Numbered from the stretch's first letter, positions 1-9,291 are shown. The stretch is DNA of 64,000 nucleotides from Halorussus limi (GCF_023238205.1 NZ_CP096659.1:1550001-1614000); one strand, 5' to 3'. Numbers and translations: made by a program. Notes: generated by a model not told the origin, from the letters alone.

Positions 1-52
1 CCCGCGCGCTCTCCTTGACCGCGACGGTGAACGGTTCGGCGTCGAAGGTCAT
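1..52 (-). CDS. 5' end of an unidentified gene (cut by window edge)
   Basis: An ATG on the minus strand at 52-50 opens a frame that stays open to the window edge (17 codons, beginning MTFDAEPFTVAVKESAR). Codon use is GC-rich and acidic like the neighbours, so it is plausibly the start of a gene reading leftward out of the window. Too little is visible to name it. Confidence 0.4.
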   Translation of the reverse strand, partial: MTFDAEPFTVAVKESAR

Positions 53-167
53 TACGCGGGTGGTCTCGGGCGCGGTATTTGTATCTGAAGATGCCGACCG
101 ACCGCGTCGAAGAGACGTATCGCCCCGGTCCGAATACAGCGGACGAACGCTGTCCTGAATCCGTTGG

Positions 168-383
168 TCACTCCTGCTCGTTGGGGTTGAAGAGATAATA
201 GACGACGGCCATCGTAAGACCCATCGTGACTGCCTGAACTGTCACTAATTCACCGCCGAACAGCGCGCCAACGATAAACACGGCCACAGTGGACGTGAGG
301 CCAGCGAGAGAAGCGTACTCGACTCGGGATAGGTTCCGCGTCCACTCGTCGAGGCGACGGTACAACTGACTCGTTTTGCTCAT
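168..383 (-). CDS. small two-helix membrane protein
   Basis: A 71-residue protein with a basic, polar N-terminus (residues 1-20) and two predicted transmembrane segments (about 25-42 and 48-65) ending in an acidic tail, NPNEQE. This is the shape of many haloarchaeal small membrane proteins of unknown role. The minus-strand ATG at 383 follows an AT-richer stretch. It has no recognisable domain and no operon partner: the next leftward gene starts 115 nt away. Function unknown. Confidence 0.6.
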   Translation of the reverse strand: MSKTSQLYRRLDEWTRNLSRVEYASLAGLTSTVAVFIVGALFGGELVTVQAVTMGLTMAVVYYLFNPNEQE

Positions 384-730
384 ATTTCACGTTGACACGA
401 CCGACACAACTGTATTTCCACTGAAGATACATCTCTCTCGCGCGGTGGACCGACACGGAAACGCGCCGAGTCGGACTGTCGACATGCATGACTCAACGAC
501 GAGAGTTCGGTTGCTCGACTCAACTATCACTGGTTGCAGTGGCAGTACGGTCGCGGTTCGCATCAGTCATTGACCGCGAGCGAACGGACGTGAGCGAGCG
601 GGCCAAGGAATCCCTCGAGGCCTCGCCGAGCGAAGCGAGGGGAGGCTGAGGGGGTGACGCAGTGCTTTTGGTCGAGCTTTTTATCGAACGGGTCGCCGAC
701 GGCGACCCCGTTCGCAATAAAAAGGTCGCT
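384..730. other. gene-free stretch with terminator hairpin and an interspersed motif
   Basis: No convincing gene on either strand. The right part (about 560-690) is the 3' flank of the aldehyde dehydrogenase. It holds a run of GAGCGA/CGAGG-type repeats, a motif reading AAAAGCTCGACCAAAA on the minus strand that recurs near 29,865, and the hairpin listed separately. The left part (384-560) shows nothing recognisable beyond the upstream region of the small membrane protein. Confidence 0.5.
685..714 (-). terminator. hairpin downstream of the aldehyde dehydrogenase
   Basis: The arms CGAACGGG-TCGCC and GGCGA-CCCCGTTCG pair over 13 bp with one bulge and a 3-nt loop. A-rich or T-rich runs lie on both sides (GAGCTTTTTAT and AATAAAAAG). 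It begins 17 nt past the stop of the aldehyde dehydrogenase, so it probably ends or stabilises that transcript. Archaeal termination depends mainly on the T-run, so the hairpin itself may serve as an RNA 3' end. Confidence 0.5.
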
Positions 731-2206
731 TCAGAACGGGTAGTCGCGCTTCTCGGTCTGGGTCGAAATCCACTTCGTCTGGGTGAGTTCGTGGAGAATC
801 TCCTCGCCGTCGTACCGGCCGATGCCCGAGGCCTTCATGCCGCCGAACGGGATGTTCGGCTCCTCGTTGACCGGTTGGTCGTTGATGTGGACCATGCCCG
901 CCTCGATGGACTCGGCGATTTCCTTCGCGCGGTCGAGGTCGCCGCCGTGGACCGCGGCCGCCAGACCGTGTTCGGTGTCGTTGGCGAGTTCGACGGCTTC
1001 CTCCTCGTCCGAGAAGGGAATCACGGGTGCCACGGGACCGAAGTGTTCGTTGCAGGCCGCGGCCATGTCGTTGGTCGCGCCCGAGAGGACCGTCGGTTCG
1101 ACGTAGAGGTCGTCGTGGTCGCCGCCCGCTTCGAGGGTCGCGCCCTGCTCGACGGTCTGTTCGACGTATTCGAGAATCTGGTCGCGCTGACTCTCGTCGA
1201 TGACGGGACCGACGACGTTCTCGCGCTCGCGCGGGTCGCCGATGGGCAGGCTTTCGGCGCGTTCGGCCAACTGCTCGACGTACTCGTCGTAGAGCGATTC
1301 GTGAACGAGGTGGCGGTTGATGGAGATGCAGATCTGGCCCTGATGGAGGAACGACCCGAAGACCGCCGAATCGACCGCGGCGTCCACGTCGGCGTCCTCG
1401 GTCACGACGAACGGGTTGTTGCCCCCGAGTTCCATCGCCGGGATGGCGAGGTTCTCGGCGGCCTGCGCCGCGACGTTCCGGCCGACCTCGGTCGACCCGG
1501 TGAACGCCATCACGTCGAGTTCGGGGTGGCCCGCGACGCGGTCGCCGATGTCCGACCCGTGGCCCGTCACGACGTTCAGCACGCCGTCGGGGAGGCCGGC
1601 CTCCTCGAAGATGCGCGCGATGAGCAGGCCGCCCGTGACCGGCGTCGAGGAGGCGGGCTTGAGGACCACCGCGTTGCCCGTGGCCAGCGCGGGCGCGACC
1701 GCCCGCACCGAGAGGTTGAACGGGAAGTTCCACGGCGAGATGACGCCCACGACGCCCTCGGGGACCCGCCGGACCTCGTTTTCCTTGCCGGGAATCATCG
1801 AGTCGGAGGTTTCGACCTCGTCCATCTTCCCGGCCAGACTCTTCGCGTGGTGGCACATCCCCTGTGCGGTCTGCCACTCGGCGAACGCCTTCGCGTTGGC
1901 GCTGCCGGACTCGACCGCCAGCGCCTCCAAGATGTCGTCGCGCCGGTCGTCCAGAGTCTCGATGGCGTCCTCGATTACCGAGACGCGCTCGTCTACTGAC
2001 CGCTCGCTCCACGCGTCTTGGGCCTCGGCGGCCGCCTCGTAGGCGCGGTCCACGTCCTCCACGGTCGCGGCCGGGACCTCCGTCACCTGCTCGCGGGTCG
2101 CGGGGTTCTCGACCGCGATGGTCTCGCCGTCGGCCGCGTCGACCCACTCGCCGTCGACGTACAGTGCGTTCCAATCACCGTCGATAGTGAAGTTTCGGTC
2201 AGTCAC
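731..2206 (-). CDS. NAD(P)-dependent aldehyde dehydrogenase
   Basis: A full-length ALDH-superfamily enzyme (491 aa) that oxidises an aldehyde to the acid with NAD(P)+. The Rossmann and active-site signatures are intact: SPWNFPF with the catalytic Asn160, Lys183 in LKPASSTP for cofactor binding, FTGSTEVG at about 235-242, the general base Glu259 in ELGGNNP, and the nucleophile Cys293 in GQICIS. The frame is open further upstream, but homology begins at VTDRNFTIDG, so the GTG at 2206 is chosen. The GQICISINR active site resembles benzaldehyde/vanillin-type family members, but the substrate cannot be fixed from sequence. It is divergent from the Spo0M-like gene and alone in its transcript. Confidence 0.9.
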   Translation of the reverse strand: MTDRNFTIDGDWNALYVDGEWVDAADGETIAVENPATREQVTEVPAATVEDVDRAYEAAAEAQDAWSERSVDERVSVIEDAIETLDDRRDDILEALAVESGSANAKAFAEWQTAQGMCHHAKSLAGKMDEVETSDSMIPGKENEVRRVPEGVVGVISPWNFPFNLSVRAVAPALATGNAVVLKPASSTPVTGGLLIARIFEEAGLPDGVLNVVTGHGSDIGDRVAGHPELDVMAFTGSTEVGRNVAAQAAENLAIPAMELGGNNPFVVTEDADVDAAVDSAVFGSFLHQGQICISINRHLVHESLYDEYVEQLAERAESLPIGDPRERENVVGPVIDESQRDQILEYVEQTVEQGATLEAGGDHDDLYVEPTVLSGATNDMAAACNEHFGPVAPVIPFSDEEEAVELANDTEHGLAAAVHGGDLDRAKEIAESIEAGMVHINDQPVNEEPNIPFGGMKASGIGRYDGEEILHELTQTKWISTQTEKRDYPF

Positions 2207-2405
2207 GTTCCCCGTTTGGGGTTCGAGCCAGAAAACACGGTCGGAAGCGGGCGATTCGACTCCGACCGCTCCCTCGTCCGCGAGCCGCCTTATATGAAAA
2301 ATCTCACGTGATAAATCGTATCGTACTGTCAAGATAGGTGTTTCATCTATCCGCACTCGGTCCCAAAGATACACTATCCCGGAGCGTGAGATAGTACCCG
2401 AAGCC

Positions 2406-3143
2406 ATGAAGAAAGTTCTCGCTAGCATCGGAGTCGGCAACGCGACCGTCGACACCGTTCTGTCCTCCACGACCGTCACGCCCGGCGAAACCGTCGACGC
2501 GGAAGTTCGCGTCGACGGCGGGTCCGCCGAGCAGGAAATCGGCGCGATTCGCTTCGAAATCGAGACGCGGTACGCCACCGAAGAGGGGTACGAGGAGACC
2601 GACGTGGACCGGTTCACCCTGACCGACGACCTGACCATCGAACCCGGTCAGGAGGAGACCCGGTCGGTCGACATCGAGATTCCCTACGGGACGCCCGTCA
2701 CCCTCGGCAACGTGGACGTGTGGGTCGAGACCGAACTCGACATCGACTGGGCGGTCGACCCCGAAGACAAGGACTACCTCGACGTGCGGCCGACCCCGCG
2801 CTTGCAGGCGGTCTTCGACGCGATGGACGAATTGGGATTCTCGTTCCGGACCGCCGAGTGCGAGGCCGACCCCTACGACCGCTACGGGTCGGGCCAGCGG
2901 TTCGTCCAGGAGTTCGAGTTCACGCCGCAGGCCGGACCGTTCCGCGGCGACTTGGACGAGGTGGAACTCGTCGTGCGCGAGTCCGCCGACGAACTCACGC
3001 TGTTCGTTGAGATAGACCGCCGGGGCGGCCTCCTGAGCGAGATGGCCGAGACCGACGAGTCGAAGACGACACTCACGGTTCGGGACGCCGACGTAGCGAC
3101 GGTCCGCGACGACTTAGAGCGCGTGTTGGAACAGCACGCCTGA
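2406..3143 (+). CDS. Spo0M-family (arrestin-fold) protein
   Basis: A 245-residue protein with the layout of the sporulation-control protein Spo0M. An N-terminal arrestin-like beta-sandwich begins MKKVLASIGVGNATVDTVL and contains a TPGETVDAEVRVDGG strand pair. A second beta domain follows, with LGFSFRTAECE and an FVQEFEF strand at about 160-180. Haloarchaea do not sporulate; the archaeal members are cytoplasmic proteins of unknown role. There is no signal peptide or membrane segment. The ATG at 2406 lies about 200 nt from the divergent aldehyde dehydrogenase start, so the two share a promoter region. Confidence 0.8.
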   Translation: MKKVLASIGVGNATVDTVLSSTTVTPGETVDAEVRVDGGSAEQEIGAIRFEIETRYATEEGYEETDVDRFTLTDDLTIEPGQEETRSVDIEIPYGTPVTLGNVDVWVETELDIDWAVDPEDKDYLDVRPTPRLQAVFDAMDELGFSFRTAECEADPYDRYGSGQRFVQEFEFTPQAGPFRGDLDEVELVVRESADELTLFVEIDRRGGLLSEMAETDESKTTLTVRDADVATVRDDLERVLEQHA

Positions 3144-3301
3144 GTCGCCCGAGCGGCTCGCCTCCGAACAGTCACATTTTCGACGTGAAAAGTTAATACG
3201 TAACCGAAGATACGTTCGAAATATGCCCCGTTGGTCCCCTCCGAGACGGAGCAGCGAGTATCGACGCCGCGAACGAATCGACCGCCGGCGAGGTGGTCGG
3301 G

Positions 3302-4255
3302 ATGACTGAACGTCGGTTGCGCTCGGTCGCGGCGAGCGCCGCCCTCGCGCTCTTGCTCGTCGCGGCCGGGTGCGTGGGCGGCCTCTCGGGTAAGACCGGG
3401 ACGACGACCGACGCGCCCGACTCCACGGTTCCGACGACCGACACGACTTCGACCACTGACTCGGCGGGTACTCCCACGGCCGCCGAAATCCTCCAGCGCG
3501 TGCAGGAGAAACAGCGGTCGGTCGAGGGCTACAGCGCGACGCTCTCCTACGGGACGAACATCTCCCTGACGAACGGGAGTTCGCTCTCGCGCCAGCACAG
3601 CGAGCGACTCGCCGTGAGATACGGGAACGACAGCGCGCCGTCGTTCTACCGCCGGGTCTCGCTCTCCGACGGCGACCGACGCCGGGTGGAAGTGGCGAAC
3701 GCCGACCAGTTCGTCTCCTACAACGTGACCGGCGAGCGGTACCGGTACACCGAGCGGTCGGGCGAGGACCAGTTCGGGCAGCACTACTCGCTCGACGAAG
3801 TGGACTGGGCGGGCGACCCCGAAGCCCTCATGCGCGAGAACCACGCGAGTTACGAGGGCACCGAGACGGTGAACGGTCGCGAGGCGTACGTCGTCACGTT
3901 CGAGGCCAAGGAACACCCGAACGGGCCCGAATCGACCGCCACGGCGTACTTCGCCGAGCAGACCTACTGGTTCGACACCGAGACCGGCATCCTGTTGAAG
4001 CACGTCGCCCACAAGCCGGTCCGGCGGTTCAATCAGGCGATGTCGGAGTACCGAGACCCCCGCAACGACACCGGCGGATTCCGCGACGATAACGGCGACG
4101 ACGCGGTCTACCTCGAACACAAGGTGCGGACGACGCAGCTCTCGAACCTGACGGTGAACCCCGAGTTCGAGTCGGGGACCTTCGAGTTCGCCCCGCCCGA
4201 GGACGCCCAGCCGGTTGGCGCGCCCGAGGACGACGAACCGGAAGACGACGAGTAG
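3302..4255 (+). CDS. secreted lipoprotein, LolA-like/lipoprotein-sorting fold
   Basis: A 317-residue exported protein. It has an N-terminal RR pair (MTERRLRS), a hydrophobic stretch and the lipobox VAAGC, giving a lipidated Cys24. A Ser/Thr/Asp-rich linker (about 30-60) then leads to a globular domain starting with a VQEKQRSVEGYSATLSYG strand-helix unit. That unit is typical of the large haloarchaeal family related to LolA/LppX outer-membrane lipoprotein carriers. The tail is highly acidic. A GTG nine bases upstream (3293) is an alternative start; the ATG gives the better signal peptide. No partner gene is adjacent. Probably binds a lipid or hydrophobic ligand outside the membrane; this is inferred from fold only. 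Confidence 0.65.
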   Translation: MTERRLRSVAASAALALLLVAAGCVGGLSGKTGTTTDAPDSTVPTTDTTSTTDSAGTPTAAEILQRVQEKQRSVEGYSATLSYGTNISLTNGSSLSRQHSERLAVRYGNDSAPSFYRRVSLSDGDRRRVEVANADQFVSYNVTGERYRYTERSGEDQFGQHYSLDEVDWAGDPEALMRENHASYEGTETVNGREAYVVTFEAKEHPNGPESTATAYFAEQTYWFDTETGILLKHVAHKPVRRFNQAMSEYRDPRNDTGGFRDDNGDDAVYLEHKVRTTQLSNLTVNPEFESGTFEFAPPEDAQPVGAPEDDEPEDDE

Positions 4256-4367
4256 CACTTCACCGCCTGCCGGACTTCTTTGTCCTCGCTCGCTGGTAGC
4301 CGACGGTCCGGTTCCGGCGGCGTTCGCTGCCAAACGCTTACCTCCGCCCGCGGACAACGCCTCCGGC

Positions 4368-5210
4368 ATGAAGCAGTACCCCGGCGTCCCGCGCGCCGAC
4401 GAGGCGCCGCCCGAACTCTTCGAGTCGGGCCACCTCTGGTTGCAGGAGCAGATAGACGGCGCACACCTCCGGTTTCGCCTCCGGGAGTCGGGACTCCTCC
4501 AGTTCGGCGACCGGACTCGAACCCTCGACGCCGACGAAACGCCCCTGCCCTATCGCCGCGCGGTCCGACACGTCCGCGAGTCGTTCGACCGCGAGGCCCT
4601 CCGGAACACCGTCGCCGACGTGTCGTCGGTCGTGTTCTTCGGCGAGGCGACGGTCCGGCGCGCCGTGGACTACGACTGGGCGCGGACGCCCGCGTTCCTC
4701 GGCTTCGACGTGTGGGACGCCGCGGACGAGCGGTTCCTGCCGCCCGACTCGGTCGAGCGAATCTTCGACCGCCTCGGACTCCGGGCGGTCGACGCCTTCC
4801 AAAAGGAGGTCCGCGCCGTCGACTTCGACCCCGCGAGCTACGAGATTCCCAACTCGGCGTGGTACGACGGCCCCGCCGCGGGCGTCGTCGTCCGGAACAA
4901 GACCGGCGGGCGCGCGGCGATTCTCCACCCGGAGTACCGGGCGTGGCGCGAGGAGTCGGACCCGGCGACCGCGCCCGCCGACGAACTCGCCGAGCGGTAC
5001 GTCACCCGCCGGCGCGTCGAACGCGTCGCCGAGGAACTCGACGCCGACGGGCGGGCGGCCGGGTTCGACGCCGTCTTCGAGCGCCTGATCGAAGCCATTG
5101 CCCGCGAGGAGTACCACCGTCTGTTCCACGAGCGCGCCGCCGTGGACCTGCGGGCGTTCCGCTCGGCGGCCGCCGCGCGGACGCAGGAACTGCTGAACGA
5201 CCGGGAGTGA
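4368..5210 (+). CDS. RNA-ligase-like nucleotidyltransferase with altered active site
   Basis: A 280-residue protein with the overall pattern of the Rnl2/haloarchaeal RNA-ligase family. It has a motif I region (LWLQEQIDGAHLRF, about 23-36), motif III (VFFGEA, about 89-94), motif IIIa (FLGFDVWD, 110-117), a motif IV-like segment (AAGVVVRNKTG, 170-180) and a C-terminal helical domain. The lysine that carries AMP in ligase motif I (K-x-D-G) is Gln28 here, motif IV lacks its acidic residue, and the motif V lysine position reads Ala (RAAILHPE). It may therefore bind RNA or nucleotide without ligating. The ATG at 4368 matches the start of homology; the longer frame upstream is not protein-like. Family assignment is from memory of motif order. 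Confidence 0.6.
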   Translation: MKQYPGVPRADEAPPELFESGHLWLQEQIDGAHLRFRLRESGLLQFGDRTRTLDADETPLPYRRAVRHVRESFDREALRNTVADVSSVVFFGEATVRRAVDYDWARTPAFLGFDVWDAADERFLPPDSVERIFDRLGLRAVDAFQKEVRAVDFDPASYEIPNSAWYDGPAAGVVVRNKTGGRAAILHPEYRAWREESDPATAPADELAERYVTRRRVERVAEELDADGRAAGFDAVFERLIEAIAREEYHRLFHERAAVDLRAFRSAAAARTQELLNDRE

Positions 5211-5227
5211 CCGCACGCGGTCCCGTC

Positions 5228-5605
5228 TCAGAGTCCGAGCGCGCGGCGAAGCCGCGTCATCAGTCCGCCTCCGGAGGTCGGCAACTCCCGGAGGAGCGCG
5301 TCGAGTTCCTCGTCGTCGAACCGGTCGTCGTCGCGGGCCTCGCGGACCCACTCCTCCCACTCCTCGTCGGTCAGCGTGCCCCGCGACTCGGGACCCCACT
5401 GCTCGACCAGCGCCTCGCGCTCCCGGAACGGGATGTCCATCTCGCCGCCGCCCCAGTAGAGCGGCGAGAGCCAGAACTCCGTCTCGGCGTCCTCGCTCAC
5501 TGCCTCCTCGCCCGGGAACTCAACCCGGTAGGGGTAGTCGTTGTAGAGGAACACGTCGTCGGGCGTGACGGTCTCGCCGTTCGGAAGTTCGAGCGTCTGG
5601 GCCAT
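5228..5605 (-). CDS. conserved hypothetical protein
   Basis: A 125-residue, very acidic soluble protein starting MAQTLELPNGETVTPDDVFLYND. Its N-terminal half looks like a small beta domain (YRVEFPGEE, EFWLSPLYWGGGEMDIP), followed by a charged helical region and a basic C-terminal helix (LMTRLRRALGL). It converges on the RNA-ligase-like gene with a 17-nt gap. I do not recognise the family beyond its haloarchaeal composition. Confidence 0.65.
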   Translation of the reverse strand: MAQTLELPNGETVTPDDVFLYNDYPYRVEFPGEEAVSEDAETEFWLSPLYWGGGEMDIPFREREALVEQWGPESRGTLTDEEWEEWVREARDDDRFDDEELDALLRELPTSGGGLMTRLRRALGL

Positions 5606-5693
5606 TTAACGGGCGAACTACGGTTCGGAGGCTTTTGGGCGTTCGGTTCGGAGTCACCGGACTCCCCGGAAGTAATCGGAAGGGTTCGCTACG

Positions 5694-7052
5694 CTAACCG
5701 CTGTCCTGTTCGCAGAGCGCGAGTCGCCAGTTCTCCGCCTCGGCCAGCGACCGGTCCGCGAGCGTCCATTCGCCGTCGTCGGCGACCGGTCGGGCGACCT
5801 GCACCGTCGGCGAGGCGACCCACGAGAGCGGCGGCCGCCCGTCGCCGTGGAAGCCGTAGGCCGACAGGAGCGACTCCGGGACCGTCTCGCCGGGCGCGAG
5901 CAGGAGGTCGGCGTCGGCGTGTCGCCGGACCGCCGCGGCGACGAGCGCCGACAACGCGCGCTCTCTGTCTGCGCCCCCGACGAGCGGAACCACGTCGGCG
6001 AACTGCGCGACCGACGTTCCGTCGGGGTAGGTCCGCGTTCCGACGACGATTGCGGCGGTCGGGTCGCCGCGTTTTCCGGCCGGAGTCTCGTCGCGGTTCC
6101 CACGGTCGGGCGTCGCACCGTCCCGCGCCACGACGGTCTCGTACTCCCACTTCGGGTTCTCGAACCGCCAGCGGTAGAACCGCTCGTCGCGGGGGACGCG
6201 GAACTCGCGAGGCGTTCGCTTGCCGGCGAGCGACGCGAGGAGTTCGGCGGGCACCCCGTCGTGCCACCGGGGCGCGACTCCGGACGCGTCGGGCGCGAGT
6301 CGGTCCCGGACCGACAGGTACGACCGCGCCGCGGCCCGCCCCGCGAACCACGCTGCGGACCCGACCGTTGCGCCGACCGCCGAGGAGTCTCCGGGGAGCG
6401 CGTCCGAGAGCCACGTCGCCGGGTTCTGGACCCGGTAGTAGGTCTCCCGCTCGCCGACGACCTCCCACCCGAGTTTCAGGTTGCCCGCCAGCGAGTACTC
6501 GTTCGGGAAGTTGAAGAAGCAGTCCACGTCGTCGGCGTAGCGGTCGATGGCGGCCTCGGTCATCCGGGTGAACAGGCCCCGCCGCCGGTGGTCGGGGTGG
6601 ACCATCGTGTCGCAGGGCTGGAACGCGACGTACTCCGACCCGTCGGCCCGGAGTTCGAGCGAGAAGAACGCCCGCGCGCCGACGACTTCGCCGTCGGTCT
6701 CGGCGAGGAAAATCGGCACGTGGTCGACGTAGGGGTTCGCCCGGTACTTCCACTCGAACCACTCCTCGCTGGCCGGTTCGCCGAGGACCGCCTCGAACAG
6801 CGAGCGGAACGCGCGCTCGTCGGCCGGTTCGAAGGGCCGGACGGTGTACCGGTCGTCGTCGGGGTGTCGGTCGTCTCCGGAGGATTGGTCGTCGCCGGAC
6901 CGACCGAACTGCTGACCGCCGGTCGCGTCGTCCGCGGCCGCTTCGCTCCCGCCGCGTTCGCCGCCGGTCGCTCCGCTCACGGCGCTCCCCCCTGCGTCCG
7001 CGCGCTCGACTCGCTCCGGTACCGCGACCGCTCCGTCGGACCGCCGTCGCAC
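5694..7052 (-). CDS. GNAT-family N-acetyltransferase
   Basis: The GNAT core starts at about residue 69 (YTVRPFEPADERAFRSLF). The acetyl-CoA loop is visible at about 149-170 (VHPDHRRRGLFTRMTEA). This is followed by CFFNFPNEYSLAGNLKLGW, the stretch seen in the larger Eis-like enzymes that carry a second GNAT-like half (about 250-440). The first 68 residues are a low-complexity Gly/Ser/Asp region, so the real start may be downstream, but no better Met precedes the domain. The substrate is unknown. The gene is single and reads leftward. Confidence 0.7.
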   Translation of the reverse strand: MRRRSDGAVAVPERVERADAGGSAVSGATGGERGGSEAAADDATGGQQFGRSGDDQSSGDDRHPDDDRYTVRPFEPADERAFRSLFEAVLGEPASEEWFEWKYRANPYVDHVPIFLAETDGEVVGARAFFSLELRADGSEYVAFQPCDTMVHPDHRRRGLFTRMTEAAIDRYADDVDCFFNFPNEYSLAGNLKLGWEVVGERETYYRVQNPATWLSDALPGDSSAVGATVGSAAWFAGRAAARSYLSVRDRLAPDASGVAPRWHDGVPAELLASLAGKRTPREFRVPRDERFYRWRFENPKWEYETVVARDGATPDRGNRDETPAGKRGDPTAAIVVGTRTYPDGTSVAQFADVVPLVGGADRERALSALVAAAVRRHADADLLLAPGETVPESLLSAYGFHGDGRPPLSWVASPTVQVARPVADDGEWTLADRSLAEAENWRLALCEQDSG

Positions 7053-7242
7053 ACAGCGAGCATCGGCGAAGTCTCGACGCTCCTCGCACTATACTACGCG
7101 CCGCTTAACCGGCCGTTCCGGACGAACAGCCCTTCCCTTCGGAGCGTTAGTCCGCTCGTTACTGCTGGCGCAGTTCCGCGTCGTCGTTACGAGGCCCCGT
7201 CGCCTCGACGCTGTCGGGAGCGTCGCCGGGACCTCACGTCTC

Positions 7243-8220
7243 TCAGAGCAGGTCCCGATTCCGGAAGTAGACGAGACCGGCGACCGGCGCGACGACCGTC
7301 CAACAGAGCAGGACCGCGGCCGCGAACGGGTAGCCAATCGCCACCGTCGAAACCGTGTCGGCTGGCGTCGTGATTATCGGGTGGTACTCCACGTCGGCGA
7401 ACAGCGTCGTGAGTTTCACGTAGGCGTTGATGGGGTTGAGTCGGCCGACCCAGAAGTACCACTCCGGTCGGGGATACGGGTTCTCGACGCCCTGCATCAG
7501 CACGAACTGGAGCGCGGGCCACCCGGCCCGGAGGACCGTGAACACCGCGATGACCACCGCGACGGCCCGGTTCGAGGTGTCGGCGTAGGCGGACGCGGTG
7601 AGGCCGATGCCGACGAACAGGAGCGCGTAGGGAATCGAGACCAGCGTGAGACCCGCCATCCCGAGCAGCGAGCCGTTCTTGAACGTGGCCGCGACGATGA
7701 CGCCCGTGAGCGCCAGACACGCGACCAGCGGGACCGCGACGACCGACGACCGCGAGAGGTACTTGCCGACGTACGCCTCGTCGCGGGAGTTCGGCAGACC
7801 GAGCAGGAAGCGGACGCTCCCCGTCTCGCGTTCGCCGACCAGCGCGGCGTAACTGCCGACCAGACAGACCAGCGGGAGCAGGACCGACAGCCCCGACCCG
7901 ACCGCCACGACGGCCAGCGACATGTCCGGTCGCACGCCGGCGTGGGGGTCAGAGAGCGCGAGCGTCCCGACCACCGCGAGGCCGGCGAACCCGACGACGA
8001 CGCCCGCTATCTGCTTGGGGTTCCCGAGGAACACCAGCGCGAGGATGGACGCGACGGCGAAGAGGCCGCCGACGCCCGCGAGCGCGGACACGTCGCTCGC
8101 CAGCGCGAACAGGCCCGCGGCGACCACGGTGACGAGCGCGATGATGGCCGTCACCGCGGTGCCGGTCCGCGACCGGTAGACGCTGGTCAGGTCGCGCCGG
8201 AACACGTCCGCTCGGCTCAC
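7243..8220 (-). CDS. ABC-2-type transporter permease
   Basis: A 325-residue integral membrane protein with about six transmembrane segments and a short basic cytoplasmic N-terminus (MSRADVFRRDLTSVYRSR). The ABC-2 hallmarks are ERETGSVRFLLGLPNSRDEAYVGKYLSR in the first cytoplasmic loop and a final YFRNRDLL. It forms the membrane channel of an exporter. Its start overlaps the stop of the ATP-binding gene by 4 nt (ATGA), so the two are cotranscribed and translationally coupled. This architecture is common to haloarchaeal NosY/CcmB-like exporters of unknown cargo. Confidence 0.85.
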   Translation of the reverse strand: MSRADVFRRDLTSVYRSRTGTAVTAIIALVTVVAAGLFALASDVSALAGVGGLFAVASILALVFLGNPKQIAGVVVGFAGLAVVGTLALSDPHAGVRPDMSLAVVAVGSGLSVLLPLVCLVGSYAALVGERETGSVRFLLGLPNSRDEAYVGKYLSRSSVVAVPLVACLALTGVIVAATFKNGSLLGMAGLTLVSIPYALLFVGIGLTASAYADTSNRAVAVVIAVFTVLRAGWPALQFVLMQGVENPYPRPEWYFWVGRLNPINAYVKLTTLFADVEYHPIITTPADTVSTVAIGYPFAAAVLLCWTVVAPVAGLVYFRNRDLL

Positions 8221-9128
8221 GCCGGCCCCTCCGTGTACTTCGAGAACACGTCCGACAGGGACGCGTCACGGACCTCGAAGTCCTCGAACACGCCCGCGTC
8301 GGCGATCGCGTTGAGCGCCCGGAGTTTCGTCTCGCCGCCGCCGTCGCAGGCGATTTCGATGCGGCCGTGGCGCTCGCGCACCTCGCTGACGCCCGCTATC
8401 TCCCGGAGGCCGGCGAGGAGTTCGTCGGAGACCGCCGACACCCACACCGAGAGCGTCGCGCCCGCGCCGAGTTCCCGCTGGAGTTCGCCGACCTCGCCGA
8501 CCGCCGCGAGCGACCCGTCGAGCAGGATTCCGATGCGGTCGGCCACCGCGTCGACCTGTTCGAGGATGTGGCTGGAGAAGAAGACGGTCGCGCCCCGATT
8601 CGCCTCCTCGGTCACGACTTCCCGGAGGGTGCGCGCGCCGTTCGGGTCGAGTCCGGTCGAGGGTTCGTCGAGGACCAGCAGGTCGGGGTCGCCGACCAGC
8701 GCGACGGCGAGCGCCATCCGCTGGCGCATCCCCTTCGAGTAGCCGCCGGCGCGGCGGTCGGCCGCCTCCCGCAGGCCGACCCGGTCGAGGAGGGCGTCGG
8801 GATCGTCGTCGGCGTCCTTCGTGTCGATGGCGTGTTCGACGTGTTCGCGGCCCGTGAGCCGCGGGTACGCGCCGTAGCCTTCGAGCAGGAGGCCGGCGCG
8901 CTCGCGGACCGCGACCGACTCGCGGTTGGCGTCCCTGCCGAACACCCGAATCTCGCCGCTCGACGGTTTCGTGAAGTCGAGCATCGCGTTGATGGTCGTG
9001 GACTTGCCCGCGCCGTTCGGGCCGAGGAAGCCGAACACCTCGCCCTCCTCGACCGACAGCGAGAGGCCGTCCACGGCCGTCACGCCGCCGAACTGTTTCG
9101 TCAACTCGTCTATCTCGATGACTGACAT
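8217..9128 (-). CDS. ABC-2-type transporter ATP-binding protein
   Basis: A 303-residue ATPase with Walker A GPNGAGKST (36-44), a YSKGM-type signature (130-134) and Walker B LLVLDEPS (150-157). The His switch (SSHIL) and a C-terminal regulatory domain typical of CcmA/NatA-type drug or lipid exporters are also present. It energises the permease encoded directly downstream. The start ATG at 9128 lies about 160 nt from the divergent beta-CASP gene. Cargo unknown. Confidence 0.9.
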   Translation of the reverse strand: MSVIEIDELTKQFGGVTAVDGLSLSVEEGEVFGFLGPNGAGKSTTINAMLDFTKPSSGEIRVFGRDANRESVAVRERAGLLLEGYGAYPRLTGREHVEHAIDTKDADDDPDALLDRVGLREAADRRAGGYSKGMRQRMALAVALVGDPDLLVLDEPSTGLDPNGARTLREVVTEEANRGATVFFSSHILEQVDAVADRIGILLDGSLAAVGEVGELQRELGAGATLSVWVSAVSDELLAGLREIAGVSEVRERHGRIEIACDGGGETKLRALNAIADAGVFEDFEVRDASLSDVFSKYTEGPA

Positions 9129-9291
9129 GGGGACCTTGGTATCGTTGGCTCAGCGACGCGGAATAAGTCTTCTCACCCTCCGGGACGGGCCGAGGGCCTT
9201 CGAGGCTACCGTTTCCAATCGGGGGCCACGTCTGCGCTCCCGCACCCGACAACCGACAGGTGAAAACGGCCGAGACGAGTAGACTCCGCCA

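Noticed and set aside
662-2187. Long open frames on the strand opposite the aldehyde dehydrogenase
   Set aside because: They are products of GC-rich codon bias; the residues are Arg/Val-rich with no motif, while the minus frame holds all ALDH signatures.
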